A DNA stretch of 64,000 bases. It comes from Vibrio mytili (GTDB lineage: Bacteria; Pseudomonadota; Gammaproteobacteria; Enterobacterales; Vibrionaceae). The position numbers and the translations under genes were made by a program. The notes under the pieces were generated by a model. That model searched no databases and had not been told where the DNA came from. It saw only the letters and a list, made by a program, of their open reading frames with translations. The DNA lies in the NCBI RefSeq assembly GCF_000830505.1, contig NZ_JXOK01000026.1, forward strand, positions 104,694-168,693, in the 5' to 3' direction. Of the stretch, positions 45,510-55,547 are shown piece after piece (the first letter of the stretch is position 1; every line of letters begins with the position of its first letter).

Positions 45510-46688
45510 ATGAAATCACATCTTACAATTCCACTATTGAGTGTCGGTGCGATTGCAGCACTGAGTAGTTTCAATGTTAGTGCCCATGGTTGGGTTGAGT
45601 TTCCGAGCGCACGTCAACACACGTGTTACTTAGATGGTGGGTTCTGGACAGACGAAATACCAAACCAAGCGTGTCAGGCTGCCTACGATGAGTCCGGTGC
45701 CTTCCCGTTTGTCCAGCGCAGTGAAATTTCTGCGAATGTCGCCAATTATCGCGACATGACACACGTTCAAGCAGTCATTCGTGACGGTGAGTTATGTTCT
45801 GCCGGCAGTGTGGCGAAAAACGGGCTTAATCTTCCGTCTCCACATTGGCAACGAACCAATGTAACGCTCGATGAAAATAACCAAATCGAATTAGTGTTTT
45901 ACGGTAAAGCCCCTCATAACCCTTCTTATTGGGAGTTTTATCTTACTAAACCAAGCTATGATGCGACTCAACCTTTAACGTGGAGCGACTTGGAGTTGAT
46001 CGATACGGCTGGTGATGTCTATACCGATGAAGAGAAGCGTTATCGTATCCAGGTTACTTTCCCATCGGATCGTTCAGGTGATGCCATTTTATACACTCGC
46101 TGGCAGCGAATTGATCCTGCGGGTGAAGGCTTTTATAACTGCAGTGATATTACATTAACCAATTCTGGAGGTTCGACGCCAGTTGATCCTGTCGACCCGG
46201 TTGATCCGGTAAACAACCTAACAAGTCTTGGTTATTTCGTCCCACAAGGTTTTGGTCCAGTGGCGTCGGGAGATACGATTCGTTTTCGTACATTCGATGC
46301 AACAGGTAGTGAGATCGTAGATATTTCACTGCCAATTAATGGCAACAATACGATCACTTGGGCAGCCGAGTTGGCTGATCAATTCAACTCACAACAAACT
46401 GGAGACTGGTATGTCGGTATATGGCATCAGGCGATGAGCCATTATATGTTTGATAGCGAAAACGTGAATGCAAACCAAGTGTTAGCGCCAAGCGCAGATT
46501 TCAGTTACGCCTTATCGCTAATCAAAGCGGACGTCCCACCTCCCGTAGAGCCCACTAACTTATGGGATAAAACTGCTGTATATACTCAAGGTGACATGGT
46601 AACTCATAACGGCCAAGAGTGGACCGCGCAATGGTGGACGCGTGGTGAAGAGCCTGGCACGACTGGCGAATGGGGAGTGTGGCGTTAA
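45510..46688 (+). CDS. Secreted AA10 lytic polysaccharide monooxygenase with CBM5/12
   Basis: Copper enzyme that cleaves crystalline chitin oxidatively. 392 residues: signal peptide 1-25 (ending NVSA), and His26 as the new N-terminus (HGWVEFPSAR), forming the copper histidine brace with His112 (SPHWQRT). The AA10 domain runs to about residue 218, followed by a DPVDPVDPV linker, a middle domain and a C-terminal CBM5/12 (Trp pair in AQWWTRGEEP). The CBM ends abruptly at GVWR, about eight residues before the chitinase's equivalent module ends. With ChiA it forms a chitinolytic pair. Confidence 0.92.
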   Translation: MKSHLTIPLLSVGAIAALSSFNVSAHGWVEFPSARQHTCYLDGGFWTDEIPNQACQAAYDESGAFPFVQRSEISANVANYRDMTHVQAVIRDGELCSAGSVAKNGLNLPSPHWQRTNVTLDENNQIELVFYGKAPHNPSYWEFYLTKPSYDATQPLTWSDLELIDTAGDVYTDEEKRYRIQVTFPSDRSGDAILYTRWQRIDPAGEGFYNCSDITLTNSGGSTPVDPVDPVDPVNNLTSLGYFVPQGFGPVASGDTIRFRTFDATGSEIVDISLPINGNNTITWAAELADQFNSQQTGDWYVGIWHQAMSHYMFDSENVNANQVLAPSADFSYALSLIKADVPPPVEPTNLWDKTAVYTQGDMVTHNGQEWTAQWWTRGEEPGTTGEWGVWR

Positions 46689-46735
46689 TTCACCTGCAGG
46701 TTATATTTAGTCGCCTAATTTTCATTGATTAAATG

Positions 46736-46770
46736 TAAAACCCTTCTCATATCGTTATGGGCAGGGTTTT
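46736..46770. terminator. Terminator between the LPMO and cupin genes
   Basis: AAAACCCT and AGGGTTTT arms around a loop, with T residues. It overlaps the end of the convergent cupin gene. Confidence 0.65.
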
Positions 46771-47080
46771 ATTGATAAAATACCGCCAGCCAAATTGTTT
46801 CCTTGTCTGGCGTTGTCCAGTTCACTCTATGCTTAGTGTGTGCAGGGATGTTGATATGATCGCCTGCCTCAAGTCGTTTAACGGGCCCATTTTTAAATTC
46901 AATTTCTCCTGCCCCCTGAATGATCACAACCCATTCATGCTCCTCTTGATCGTACCAGCCTTCTTCTGGCGATACATGACCTCTTGAGACGATCCGTTCG
47001 ATGCGCAATGTTTGATAATTCAAAAGCTCGTCAAACATCTCCTTACCAAGGTCGTGGGGTAAGTCTTTATATAGGTTCAT
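46769..47080 (-). CDS. Cupin domain protein, 103 aa
   Basis: A single-domain cupin. Metal-site motif 1 is HEWVVIIQGAGEIEF (with the upstream Glu-rich QEEHE), and motif 2 is GDHINIPAHTKHRV with His ligands. Expected to be a metal-binding enzyme or sensor of unknown substrate. The start is ATG 47080 with GGAG eight bases upstream; the open frame reaches 47185 but with an unlikely N-terminus. A perfect FNR-like site is in the region upstream, shared with ompW. Confidence 0.85.
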   Translation of the reverse strand: MNLYKDLPHDLGKEMFDELLNYQTLRIERIVSRGHVSPEEGWYDQEEHEWVVIIQGAGEIEFKNGPVKRLEAGDHINIPAHTKHRVNWTTPDKETIWLAVFYQ

Positions 47081-47210
47081 CAGGTCTCCGTATATTTTTA
47101 ATAACATATCTCGCAAACGCACAATATAAATTACAAAATTGCGTCCCATTTGCATATTTTTTTGATCAAATATACATTTCTTCATACAGAATAGACATGA
47201 TTTTTACAAA

Positions 47211-47224
47211 TTGATTTCCATCAA
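47211..47224. promoter_or_regulatory. FNR-like site between the cupin gene and ompW
   Basis: TTGAT-TTCC-ATCAA matches the FNR consensus TTGAT-N4-ATCAA at all ten positions. It lies 149 bases upstream of ompW and 131 bases upstream of the divergent cupin gene. ompW is FNR-activated in E. coli. Confidence 0.7.
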
Positions 47225-47372
47225 AAATGTAGGGTTTTTATGTGCTAGATTGCGCACAGCTCAGAGAAATAACGATATCCGCGTGCTTCAGGCTTGTCCT
47301 CTAACTTGTTGGCAGAACAGGCGAGAAGCAGAGTGGTGTCAATATAACGAAGCCCTATAAAGGAAAGATAAA

Positions 47373-48017
47373 ATGAAAAAAACAATCTCCAGTTTGGCAG
47401 TGGTTGCCGCACTCTTGTCGCCTAGCGTTTTTGCCCATCAGCAAGGAGACTTCGTGTTACGTGTCGGTGCTGCCTCGGTGGTTCCCAATGATAGTAGCGA
47501 CAAAATATTAGGCTCAAAGGAAGAGCTAAAGGTAGATTCAAACACCCAACTTGGTTTGACATTAGGTTATATGTTTACCGACAACATCAGTCTGGAAATA
47601 TTGGCCGCAACGCCGTTCAGTCACGATATTTCAACGGATTTATTGGGGCTCGGTGATATCGCAGACACCAAGCATTTACCACCGACTCTGATGGTTCAAT
47701 ATTACTTTGGTGAGCCAGAAAGCAAGGTGCGACCTTACGTTGGCGCAGGCATTAACTACACCATCTTCTTTGATGAAGGCTTTAATAGCAAAGCAAAACA
47801 GGCGGGTCTTTCTGATCTTGAGTTAGATGACTCTTTCGGTCTGGCAGCAAATTTTGGTGTCGACTATCAGATTGATGAAAAATGGTTTGTCGGCGCGTCT
47901 GCATGGTATGCAAATATAGAGACGGAAGCGACCTACAAGTTTGCTGGTGATAAACAAAAAACCGACGTCAAAATTAATCCTTGGGTCTTCATGATTAGCG
48001 GCGGCTATAAGTTCTAA
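47373..48017 (+). CDS. ompW: OmpW family outer membrane protein
   Basis: 214 residues: signal peptide 1-21 (ending SVFA), then an eight-stranded barrel. OmpW signatures are VLRVGAASVVPNDSSDK, NISLEILAATPFSHDI, LPPTLMVQYYFGEPESKVRP and YVGAGINYTIFFDEG, with a C-terminal Phe (GGYKF) for barrel assembly. Forms a hydrophobic channel in the outer membrane. ATG 47373 has AAAGGAAAG upstream. Probably oxygen-controlled through the FNR-like site. Confidence 0.94.
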   Translation: MKKTISSLAVVAALLSPSVFAHQQGDFVLRVGAASVVPNDSSDKILGSKEELKVDSNTQLGLTLGYMFTDNISLEILAATPFSHDISTDLLGLGDIADTKHLPPTLMVQYYFGEPESKVRPYVGAGINYTIFFDEGFNSKAKQAGLSDLELDDSFGLAANFGVDYQIDEKWFVGASAWYANIETEATYKFAGDKQKTDVKINPWVFMISGGYKF

Positions 48018-48199
48018 CGTTATGATTTTCCTACCAACGATTGTCAGTATCGACACTCGGGTAGGCTGTTTAGATGACCATGTTTGGCCTGGCTATTAAG
48101 TGCCTCGGAAACTGACTTTAACGATTGCGCCCGATAGCTTAATTGGGCGCTACTTATTCTAAGCATCGGCTGTGTCTGTATTAATCATTGAATGGTCAC

Positions 48200-48532
48200 C
48201 TATTGACTGGATAGTGCCAAGACCGCTTGTTGTACTGACGCGAATTGTATTTTAATGATACATCGTTGCGCCTGACTGAATTCATGGCATTGAATCAGGG
48301 CTGTCACTTCCTCGACGGATAATACGTTGTCTGTTGGGTTCAATGTGATGCGCTTGTCGTTGTCATATCTCAGTCTAAAAGAGCGACCTTCGGAGTCAAC
48401 AACGTAATCTTCTTTGCTCCAAATCAGCGACTCGCATTCAGTGTGTAATTCTGTAATGGAGGGAAGATAAATGAGTTCATCATCACCTTCTAGTTTTAGT
48501 AGGCATGGCCATAATACCGTGTTTTGAGTCAT
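48200..48532 (-). CDS. DUF4144 domain protein, 110 aa
   Basis: A soluble 110-residue protein (MTQNTVLWPCLLKLEGDDEL...) matching my recollection of the Vibrio DUF4144 family: N-terminal WPCLLKLEGDDELIYL, central GRSFRLRYD, and a C-terminal helical VEEVTALIQCHEFSQAQRC. The function is unknown. It lies 15 bases after the DUF924 gene in the same direction, so they form an operon. Confidence 0.65.
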   Translation of the reverse strand: MTQNTVLWPCLLKLEGDDELIYLPSITELHTECESLIWSKEDYVVDSEGRSFRLRYDNDKRITLNPTDNVLSVEEVTALIQCHEFSQAQRCIIKIQFASVQQAVLALSSQ

Positions 48533-48547
48533 TCTTGTGCCTTGTTG

Positions 48548-49084
48548 TTAGAAACTAGAGTGTGGTGTCTTTAAAAACTCAATTTCCTCAGGAGTACTCT
48601 CTCTTCCCAAAACCGCGTTGCGATGTGGATAGCGCCCAAACTGATCGATGATGGCTTTGTGTTTTAGCTCAAAATTGTAATTGTTTTCAAGTCCCGGAGC
48701 TCGAAATAGCTGTTCTGCTTGCACATGAATAAGGTGAGATTCACTGTGCATGAATGGCATGTACAAAAAGCTTTGTTTTTCTGGAGCAAGTTTTTTATCA
48801 AGACCTAGTCGAATCGCCTCTTGCGCTAACGCTAGAGCAAGTGGGTCTTGCGCAAATGCTTTAGGCGAATTGCGATAGATATTGCGTGAGAATTGGTCGA
48901 GCACGATGATTTCGGCTAATCGTCCTTGTGCGTTATCGCGCCAGTGAAACAGTTCACAACAAGCGGCTTGTTCTAATAACGTGGCAAAGCGTGATTGGAT
49001 TTCTGCGTCCAGATCGGGATTATTTTCAAACCAATTTTCAGGTGTCAGTTCTTCAAACCAGAAATGAATGATCGACTGGTACAT
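48548..49084 (-). CDS. DUF924 family protein
   Basis: 178 residues of the DUF924 family, an all-helical TPR-like fold: IHFWFEELTPENWFENNPDLD at the N-terminus (quoted only as HFWFEELTPENWF), IIVLDQFSRNIYRNSPKAF in the middle and HKAIIDQFGRYPHRNAVLGR at the end. Function unknown. The start is ATG 49084 with AAAGGA upstream; the open frame begins 27 bases earlier. Upstream gene of a pair with the DUF4144 gene. Confidence 0.85.
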   Translation of the reverse strand: MYQSIIHFWFEELTPENWFENNPDLDAEIQSRFATLLEQAACCELFHWRDNAQGRLAEIIVLDQFSRNIYRNSPKAFAQDPLALALAQEAIRLGLDKKLAPEKQSFLYMPFMHSESHLIHVQAEQLFRAPGLENNYNFELKHKAIIDQFGRYPHRNAVLGRESTPEEIEFLKTPHSSF

Positions 49085-49155
49085 AGCGTGTCCTTTTGTT
49101 TTTTGTTGCAAAGAAGCAGTAACGAAGCGCCGACTGAAGGTATTGGCGCTTGCCT

Positions 49156-49370
49156 TTATTCACGACCGTAAGTTTCTACTATATAGCGTTCTAACTCATA
49201 TCGTTCAAACTCATTACACATCTGTGTGTCGGAAACCGTATTGCTAGTCAGTTCTTTATTGCTGTCGACTACTTTGATGTTTGCGTTAGGTCTGTGGTTG
49301 ATTATTGCACGGTTGAGAGGAAGAAAGGAGCCATCTGGTCATCTACGGTTTTATTAAACGTAAATGTCAT
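49156..49370 (-). pseudogene. Small gene broken by one missing base (71 aa when restored)
   Basis: Not called by simple ORF finding because the frame shifts near 49324-49326 (AAA on the plus strand). The first part reads MTFTFNKTVDDQMAPF. One restored T (CCTTTCTT to CCTTTTCTT) continues as LPLNRAIINHRPNANIKV and runs to a stop at 49156, ending ERYIVETYGRE. The downstream half is fully open with coding-like composition for 55 codons. I recognise no family. It precedes the DUF924/DUF4144 pair on the same strand. Confidence 0.5.
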
Positions 49371-49562
49371 TTTACCAATGCGTTACATTTGTATAGTTTG
49401 CCAAGTTGTTTACCAGTTTTGATGTGACAGACTATTTCACTCTTTTGTGCCGAGAGCAAATGAATTTGAGCTATTCATAAATAAGATAAATGTCACTGGT
49501 TGTGATTGGTAAGGTATTGTCACACCTTGGTTTACTCTACCAAGCAATAACGCCTGTCACCT

Positions 49563-49576
49563 ATGATATTGATCAA
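49563..49576 (+). promoter_or_regulatory. FNR-like site upstream of torY
   Basis: ATGAT-ATTG-ATCAA matches TTGAT-N4-ATCAA at 9 of 10 positions, about 75 bases before the torY start, a position suited to activation under anaerobiosis. Confidence 0.6.
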
Positions 49577-49650
49577 GTACTAACTACTCACAAAGTGTTA
49601 ATTTGCAATCTATAATTACAATTTGTAAGCAAGTGTAGCGAGTTATTAAA

Positions 49651-50739
49651 ATGAAAAAACGATATATTATTTTGCTATTAGTGGCCGGGATAGGGGTTGG
49701 CTGGTTAACCCTCGGGGGAACGGCAGCCGTCATGCACTACACCTCATCTACGGAGTTTTGTGTCTCATGTCATACTATGGAAACCCCTCTTAAAGAGTAT
49801 CAAGGCTCTGTTCACTTTAGCAATGCTAAGGGTATTCGCGCAGAATGTGCGGACTGCCATATACCTCATGAACCTTTGGATTACTTGATAACTAAAATAC
49901 GGGCATCTAAAGACATCTACCACGAATTTATAACTGGCAAAATTGATACTCCAGAAAAATACGAAGCACATCGCACAGAATTAGCAGAAATGGTGTGGGA
50001 ACAGTTCCGTAAAAATGATTCTGCGACCTGTCGCTCTTGTCATGAGTTTGATGCGATGGAAGGGTTTGAGCAGTCCCGTGACGCAGTGAAAATGCACGCT
50101 TACGGTATCGAAAATAATCAAACTTGTATTGATTGTCACAAGGGGGTCGCACACTTCGCACCAGAGGCTGAGCTAGATAGCAAAGCGTTTGATACCTTAA
50201 TGAGCTTTACGACTAAAACGTCACCAGATGCGAAAGTTGTATACCCAGTTACTACTATTGATATGGGTGAAATGGGAACCATTAATCCAACAACTGAGTT
50301 AGAAGTGGTGAGTGCTGAGGGTGATAATCGAACTGTTAAGTTACGTGCTTTCCAAATGAAGGGTGCCGAGCAAGTGCTTTATATGGGGGAAGGGCAGCGT
50401 GCGATAGTCGCGACGTTGACAGAGCAAGGTCAACAAGCGCTTGAGGGCGGTGACTTTACCGCTGATGTTTACGGCAACGAATGGCGATCTGTTTCATTGA
50501 CAAGCACGATTGACTCTCCAGTTGTGGATACACTCGATCCTGTTTGGTCATACGCAGAAGAGTTGGACAATGTTTATTGTGCAACGTGTCACGCGAAGAT
50601 TCCTTCGAATCACTTTACGGTGAACGCATGGGGACCAGTTGCGAAGAGTATGGGTGATCGTACGGATATTACTGCTGAAAATCTAGAAATTCTGACTAAG
50701 TTCTTCCAGCACCACGCGAAAGACGTGGTTGGTCACTAA
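49651..50739 (+). CDS. torY: Pentaheme cytochrome c TorY (NapC/NirT family)
   Basis: Membrane-anchored quinol dehydrogenase that passes electrons to the periplasmic TMAO/S- or N-oxide reductase. 362 residues (E. coli TorY 366). N-terminal anchor at about 5-25. Five heme sites: CVSCH, CADCH, CRSCH and CIDCH in the NapC-like part, and CATCH near residue 313 in the C-terminal domain. Motifs FSNAKGIRAECADCHIP and RASKDIYHEF match TorY closely. torZ follows 22 bases downstream. Confidence 0.93.
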   Translation: MKKRYIILLLVAGIGVGWLTLGGTAAVMHYTSSTEFCVSCHTMETPLKEYQGSVHFSNAKGIRAECADCHIPHEPLDYLITKIRASKDIYHEFITGKIDTPEKYEAHRTELAEMVWEQFRKNDSATCRSCHEFDAMEGFEQSRDAVKMHAYGIENNQTCIDCHKGVAHFAPEAELDSKAFDTLMSFTTKTSPDAKVVYPVTTIDMGEMGTINPTTELEVVSAEGDNRTVKLRAFQMKGAEQVLYMGEGQRAIVATLTEQGQQALEGGDFTADVYGNEWRSVSLTSTIDSPVVDTLDPVWSYAEELDNVYCATCHAKIPSNHFTVNAWGPVAKSMGDRTDITAENLEILTKFFQHHAKDVVGH

Positions 50740-50761
50740 CGATAAATAGAAGGATAATACT

Positions 50762-53209
50762 ATGACGAAAATGACCCGCCGCGGATTTTTAAAAGGTACC
50801 AGTATGGCGGCTGGTGCAATGGCATTCACTTCATTCGCGCCAATGTCGGTTGCGTCTTCAAATGAACGTGGTAAAGGCATTTTAACTGCAGGTCGTATGG
50901 GACCGTTACTGTGTGAAGTACAAGATGGCAAGCTGGTTTCTACAACCAATGCACTTGCTCAGACGGTACCAAATAGTTTGCAAAGCACTGGTCCTGATCA
51001 AGTTCACACTAAGGCTCGTGTGAAATTCCCAATGGTACGTAAAGGCTATTTGGCGAACCCGTCTTCACCTGAAGGCGTTCGTGGCCGCGATGAGTTTGTT
51101 CGAGTCTCTTGGGATGATGCGTACAAACTGATCCATGAGCAACACATGCGTATTCGTAAAGAATACGGCCCGACATCTATTTTCGCAGGTTCTTATGGCT
51201 GGCGTTCAAGTGGTGTGTTACATAAAGCGCAAACCTTGTTGCAACGCTACATGAGTATGGCTGGTGGTTATTCTGGCCACTTAGGTGATTACTCAACTGG
51301 TGCTGCTCAGGTCATCATGCCGCACGTTGTTGGTTCCATTGAAGTGTACGAGCAACAAACCACTTACCCTGTGGTTCTTGAACACAGTGATGTGGTGGTG
51401 CTTTGGGGTTTGAACCCAATTAACACCTTAAAAATTGCTTGGAGTTCAACAGACTGTGCTGGCTTAGAGTTCTTCCATCAACTGAAAAAATCGGGCAAAA
51501 CCGTAATCGCGATAGATCCGATTCGTTCTGAAACCATAGAGTTCTTTGGCGATAATGCAGAGTGGATTGCCCCTCATCCAATGACTGACGTGGCAATGAT
51601 GATGGGTATCGCGCATACATTAGTGAAACAAGGTAAGCACGATAAAGCCTTCCTCGATAAGTATGCTACTGGCTATGAGATCTTCGAAGCTTATTTATTA
51701 GGTGAAGAAGATGGTGTTGAGAAGTCAGCAGAGTGGGCATCTCAAATTTGTGGCGTCCCAGCGAAACAGATAGAGCTATTGGCTGATATCTTCAGCAAAA
51801 ACCGTACTATGCTAATGTCTGGTTGGGGCATTCAGCGCCAGCAATACGGTGAACAACGTCATTGGATGTTGGTGACACTTGCATCTATGTTGGGGCAAAT
51901 TGGCTTACCGGGTGGTGGCTTTGGTTTATCTTATCACTACTCAAATGGTGGTAACCCTGCTCGTGACGCAGGTGTACTTCCCGCGATTTCTGCTTCTATA
52001 GGTGGTGGTTCGTCTGCTGGTAATGACTGGGCGATCACGGGTGCAATACAAAGTTTCCCGGTTGCACGAATTGTTGAGGCACTGGAAAACCCAGGTAAAT
52101 CATTCCACCATAATGGTCATGAACTCACGTTCCCTGACATCAAAATGATTTGGTGGGCTGGTGGTGCGAACTTTACTCACCATCAAGATACAAACCGTTT
52201 GATAAGAGCATGGCAAAAGCCTGAACTGATCGTGATTTCGGAACCTTATTGGACAGCAGCAGCAAAACATGCGGACATCGTGCTGCCAATTACGACATCG
52301 TTTGAGCGTAATGATCTGACGATGACAGGTGACTACAGTAACCAACATTTGGTACCGATGAAGCAAGTGGTTGAACCGCAAGGTGAAGCGCGGAATGACT
52401 TCGATGTCTTTGCTGACCTCGCTGAGTTTCTTGCACCTGGTGGACACGATGTCTACACCGAAGGCAAAACTGAGATGGAGTGGCTATATGGCTTCTATAA
52501 AGTGGCGCAAAAAGGTGGCCGCGGATCTCGTGTAGCAATGCCTAACTTCAGTAAGTTTTGGGAAGATAACCAACTGATCGAAATGAAGTGGAACGAGAAA
52601 AACGCTCAGTTTGTTCGCTATGCTGACTTCCGTGAAGATCCGGTTATGAATCCATTAGGCACACCGAGTGGTAAGATCGAAATCTATTCGAAAACGATTG
52701 CAGGTTATCAGTTAGAAGACTGTCTGCCGCATCCTGCTTGGTTCGAGCCAACTGAATATACGGGTAACGCGCAAAGTGGTGAATTGCAGTTAATGACAGC
52801 GCATGCCGCGCACCGTCTACACAGTCAATTTAACTACGCGAAGATTCGTGAAGAGTACGCGATTGCAAACCGTGAGCCGATTTGGATTCACCCTGAAGAT
52901 GCAAAATCTCGTGGCATTAATACTGGTGATCTCGTTCGTGCGTTTAACGGCCGTGGCCAAGTGTTAGTTGGTGCAGAAGTTACAGATCGTATCAAACAAG
53001 GTTCTGTGTGTATTCACGAGGGAGGTTGGCCTGACTTAGATCCGAATACTGGTATCTGTAAAAACGGCGGTTGTAACGTACTGACATTAGATATTCCTAC
53101 GTCGAGACTCGCTAACGGCTGTGCGGCCAACTCAGCACTGGTCCGTATTGAAAAATACACAGGACCAGAGTTAGAACTCACAGCGTTTGAACCACCTAAA
53201 AACGGTTAG
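50762..53209 (+). CDS. torZ: Periplasmic molybdenum TMAO/biotin-sulfoxide-type reductase TorZ
   Basis: Reduces trimethylamine N-oxide and other N/S-oxides with a bis-MGD cofactor. 815 residues (E. coli TorZ 809). The Tat signal starts [12 protein letters not shown] with a cleavage-like region near 30-33. The Mo-ligand Ser178 lies in [17 protein letters not shown], with [19 protein letters not shown] before it. The C-terminal dinucleotide-binding part runs to KLTAFD-like [11 protein letters not shown]. Co-transcribed with torY. Export needs the Tat system and a TorD-type chaperone, which is not in the window. Confidence 0.95.
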   Translation: MTKMTRRGFLKGTSMAAGAMAFTSFAPMSVASSNERGKGILTAGRMGPLLCEVQDGKLVSTTNALAQTVPNSLQSTGPDQVHTKARVKFPMVRKGYLANPSSPEGVRGRDEFVRVSWDDAYKLIHEQHMRIRKEYGPTSIFAGSYGWRSSGVLHKAQTLLQRYMSMAGGYSGHLGDYSTGAAQVIMPHVVGSIEVYEQQTTYPVVLEHSDVVVLWGLNPINTLKIAWSSTDCAGLEFFHQLKKSGKTVIAIDPIRSETIEFFGDNAEWIAPHPMTDVAMMMGIAHTLVKQGKHDKAFLDKYATGYEIFEAYLLGEEDGVEKSAEWASQICGVPAKQIELLADIFSKNRTMLMSGWGIQRQQYGEQRHWMLVTLASMLGQIGLPGGGFGLSYHYSNGGNPARDAGVLPAISASIGGGSSAGNDWAITGAIQSFPVARIVEALENPGKSFHHNGHELTFPDIKMIWWAGGANFTHHQDTNRLIRAWQKPELIVISEPYWTAAAKHADIVLPITTSFERNDLTMTGDYSNQHLVPMKQVVEPQGEARNDFDVFADLAEFLAPGGHDVYTEGKTEMEWLYGFYKVAQKGGRGSRVAMPNFSKFWEDNQLIEMKWNEKNAQFVRYADFREDPVMNPLGTPSGKIEIYSKTIAGYQLEDCLPHPAWFEPTEYTGNAQSGELQLMTAHAAHRLHSQFNYAKIREEYAIANREPIWIHPEDAKSRGINTGDLVRAFNGRGQVLVGAEVTDRIKQGSVCIHEGGWPDLDPNTGICKNGGCNVLTLDIPTSRLANGCAANSALVRIEKYTGPELELTAFEPPKNG

Positions 53210-53229
53210 ATAAATAACGTTTGAAAGTA

Positions 53230-53259
53230 AGAAGCCAGCGATTCGTTGGCTTCTTTTTT
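53230..53259 (+). terminator. Terminator of torYZ
   Basis: AGAAGCCAgCGA pairs with TTGGCTTCT through a TTCG loop region, then T6. Confidence 0.85.
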
Positions 53260-53368
53260 ATCGAGAAAAAATCAATTTTTATTAAGCAAAAATCAAACAG
53301 GTTGATACAGAATTAGAGAAGCAAATGACCTTTTTCTGTATAGCCAAAAGTAACGATGATTTCATCGC

Positions 53369-53983
53369 TCAGTTCATTAAGCTAAGTAAGTACTCACATT
53401 TGATTTTTGGATCGTCAGCATGACAAATCGCAGATACTAGTGCTAAACCCTGTACCCCAGTTGCGCTGAGTTCTGGGATAGTGGCTTCGTTAATGCCACC
53501 AATCGCGACGATCGGGAGAGATGTGGTATTGAGTGCCATTTTTAAACCATCTATACCCCAGTGTTTTTGGGTGTTGGTTTTGGTCGGTGTCGCATAGATA
53601 GCGCTTAAGCCGATGTAATCTATCGGTAGGGTGTCGACTTGCGCGAGTTGTTGCTCATCCTCAATGGATAAACCGAGAATTTTATTTGGACCAATCAGCT
53701 CGCGTGCGATATGAGCAGGCATGTCCGATTGACCGAGGTGCACGCCGTCAGCATCGACTGCAAGTGCAACATCGACTCGATCGTTGATGATTAATGGCAC
53801 ATTGGTATGTTTCAGGAGTTCTTTGACTGCCAGAGCTCTTTCGATAAAAGCACGTACGTCACCATGTTTCTCACGAACTTGCACCATGGTCACGCCACCT
53901 TCCACTGCTTTACTGACCACATGCTTGAGCGTGGCAAGATCTTGTTGGTCATCGGTGACCAAATACAAACGATAGGCGTTCAT
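53369..53983 (-). CDS. thiE: Thiamine phosphate synthase ThiE
   Basis: Joins HMP-pyrophosphate and thiazole phosphate to give thiamine phosphate. 204 residues, TIM barrel: GVTMVQVREKHGD (about 30-42), NVPLIINDRVDVALAVDADGVHLGQSDMP in part (INDRVDVAL, DGVHLGQ), IGLSAIYATPTK and AIGGI. Last gene of the riboswitch-led operon, 67 bases after thiM. Confidence 0.95.
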   Translation of the reverse strand: MNAYRLYLVTDDQQDLATLKHVVSKAVEGGVTMVQVREKHGDVRAFIERALAVKELLKHTNVPLIINDRVDVALAVDADGVHLGQSDMPAHIARELIGPNKILGLSIEDEQQLAQVDTLPIDYIGLSAIYATPTKTNTQKHWGIDGLKMALNTTSLPIVAIGGINEATIPELSATGVQGLALVSAICHADDPKIKCEYLLSLMN

Positions 53984-54050
53984 TTTGTTTCCTTTATGCC
54001 TCCAACTCTTCGCTATGAGCCGGAGGCATCGATGTTAAGTTGCTCTGTTG

Positions 54051-54848
54051 TTAGTCTTTAATGACGGTAAGCTTGAGTCGTTTTGCCAGTGTTTGTTCAT
54101 CAAGCTGATACAACTCGTCAAGCAAGGTTAATTGTAAGCTGCCCGGACCGCGCGCTTGTTCGGCGGCGATTTCACCCGCGACACCAAGTATGGCAGCGGC
54201 GGCTAAACCGGTTTCATCACCCACCGCGGCAAATGCGCCAGTGAGTGCAGATAACGTACAACCCATTCCCGTTACGTATGGCATCATTTCGTGGCCATTG
54301 CCGAGTGTTACGGTCTGCGATTTCGTCACGATGAAGTCTGTTTCGCCAGAAATTACAACGTTTGCCCCGTACTCTGCAACGAGACACTGCGCAGCGCCTA
54401 ATGCAGCTTCACTATTGTCGAGAGCGTCGACCCCTTTGCTCTGAGCTTGTTCACCCGCTAAAGCAATGATCTCAGAAGCATTACCACGGATAATCAATTT
54501 ATCAGCCAAACGTGCAATTTGGCGTGAAGTTTCGGTACGTAGCCCACTTGCACCGCAGCCGACGGGATCAAGCACGATGGTTTTGCCGTTTGCGTTGGCT
54601 TGTTCAACGGCGTAGATCATACGAGGTATCCACTCGCTGTCGAGTGTGCCAATGTTGATCACCAGCGCGCCAGAAAATGACATCATTTCGGCCATCTCTT
54701 GTTTGGAGTGCGCCATGATTGGAGAGGCACCGATTGCCAGCAGAGCGTTCGCCGTGTTGTTCATTACAACGTAGTTCGTGATGTTCACAACCAATGGCTT
54801 TTGTTGACGTACAGCGGCTAATGCTTGAGTGATATTTTCAATTAACAT
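54051..54848 (-). CDS. thiM: Hydroxyethylthiazole kinase ThiM
   Basis: Phosphorylates 4-methyl-5-hydroxyethylthiazole for salvage. 265 residues from ATG 54848, which has GGAGA upstream; the frame begins at a TTG 12 bases earlier. Motifs: [43 protein letters not shown] and [13 protein letters not shown] (anion hole and catalytic Cys). Operon position between tenA and thiE. Confidence 0.94.
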   Translation of the reverse strand: MLIENITQALAAVRQQKPLVVNITNYVVMNNTANALLAIGASPIMAHSKQEMAEMMSFSGALVINIGTLDSEWIPRMIYAVEQANANGKTIVLDPVGCGASGLRTETSRQIARLADKLIIRGNASEIIALAGEQAQSKGVDALDNSEAALGAAQCLVAEYGANVVISGETDFIVTKSQTVTLGNGHEMMPYVTGMGCTLSALTGAFAAVGDETGLAAAAILGVAGEIAAEQARGPGSLQLTLLDELYQLDEQTLAKRLKLTVIKD

Positions 54849-54860
54849 GGGCGTCTCCAA

Positions 54861-55529
54861 TTAATTTTGCTGAGCATTTAAGCCTTGTTGCCAGAAAGCG
54901 ACTTCCATACGCGTTGCCGTTTTGAATACCTGAATTAGGTTCTGGCCGCGCTGGCTGTTGATATCGATTTCAGCTAGTAGCTCGTTAAAGTGCGCCGCGC
55001 CCTCCGCAACACCTGACTGGAACTCTTCACCGCCATAGAGGGTGATCCAGCTAGCGTACGGGTTACCTTCAATAATGGTGTTTTCATCTTCCATCAACAT
55101 TTTGCCAATAACCGCATAGCCGATAGAGCAAGGCGCTAATGCCGCATACAGGTCAACCAAATCACCCGTCATACCTGCATCTAGCACATAGCGTGTGTAG
55201 GCTACGGTGCCGAAATCTTCCGGTTCGTTTTCCAGATCGGATTCAGTCAAGCCCCATTGACCACAGTAAGTCACATGGTGAGCGATTTCTGAATCCAACA
55301 ACGCATGAACGCTCGGCAGTGCGCGACGCATGTCATACAAAGTACGTGCTTTATAAATCGCTAATGCATAAGCGCGAGCGTATTGCTTGAGAAATAAAAA
55401 GTCCTGTTTCAAATAATGCAGAAAACAAGGTTGAGCAAGCGTGCCTTGCGCTAATTGCTGAACGAATAGGTGCTCTGTATATTCCTGCCAGTCTTGACGG
55501 CAAGCGTCGATCAAATCTTGGTATTTCAT
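54861..55529 (-). CDS. tenA: TenA family thiaminase II / aminopyrimidine aminohydrolase
   Basis: Salvages degraded thiamine by hydrolysing formyl-aminopyrimidine or thiamine. 222 residues, all helical, with catalytic Cys and Glu residues in ALAPCSIGYAVIGK (Cys near residue 136) and TLYGGEEFQSGV (Glu-Glu about 189-190). It lies between thiM (12 bases) and the ABC substrate-binding protein gene (about 18 bases), consistent with import and recycling of HMP precursors. Confidence 0.92.
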   Translation of the reverse strand: MKYQDLIDACRQDWQEYTEHLFVQQLAQGTLAQPCFLHYLKQDFLFLKQYARAYALAIYKARTLYDMRRALPSVHALLDSEIAHHVTYCGQWGLTESDLENEPEDFGTVAYTRYVLDAGMTGDLVDLYAALAPCSIGYAVIGKMLMEDENTIIEGNPYASWITLYGGEEFQSGVAEGAAHFNELLAEIDINSQRGQNLIQVFKTATRMEVAFWQQGLNAQQN

Positions 55530-55547
55530 AATGGGATAACCTCAGAA

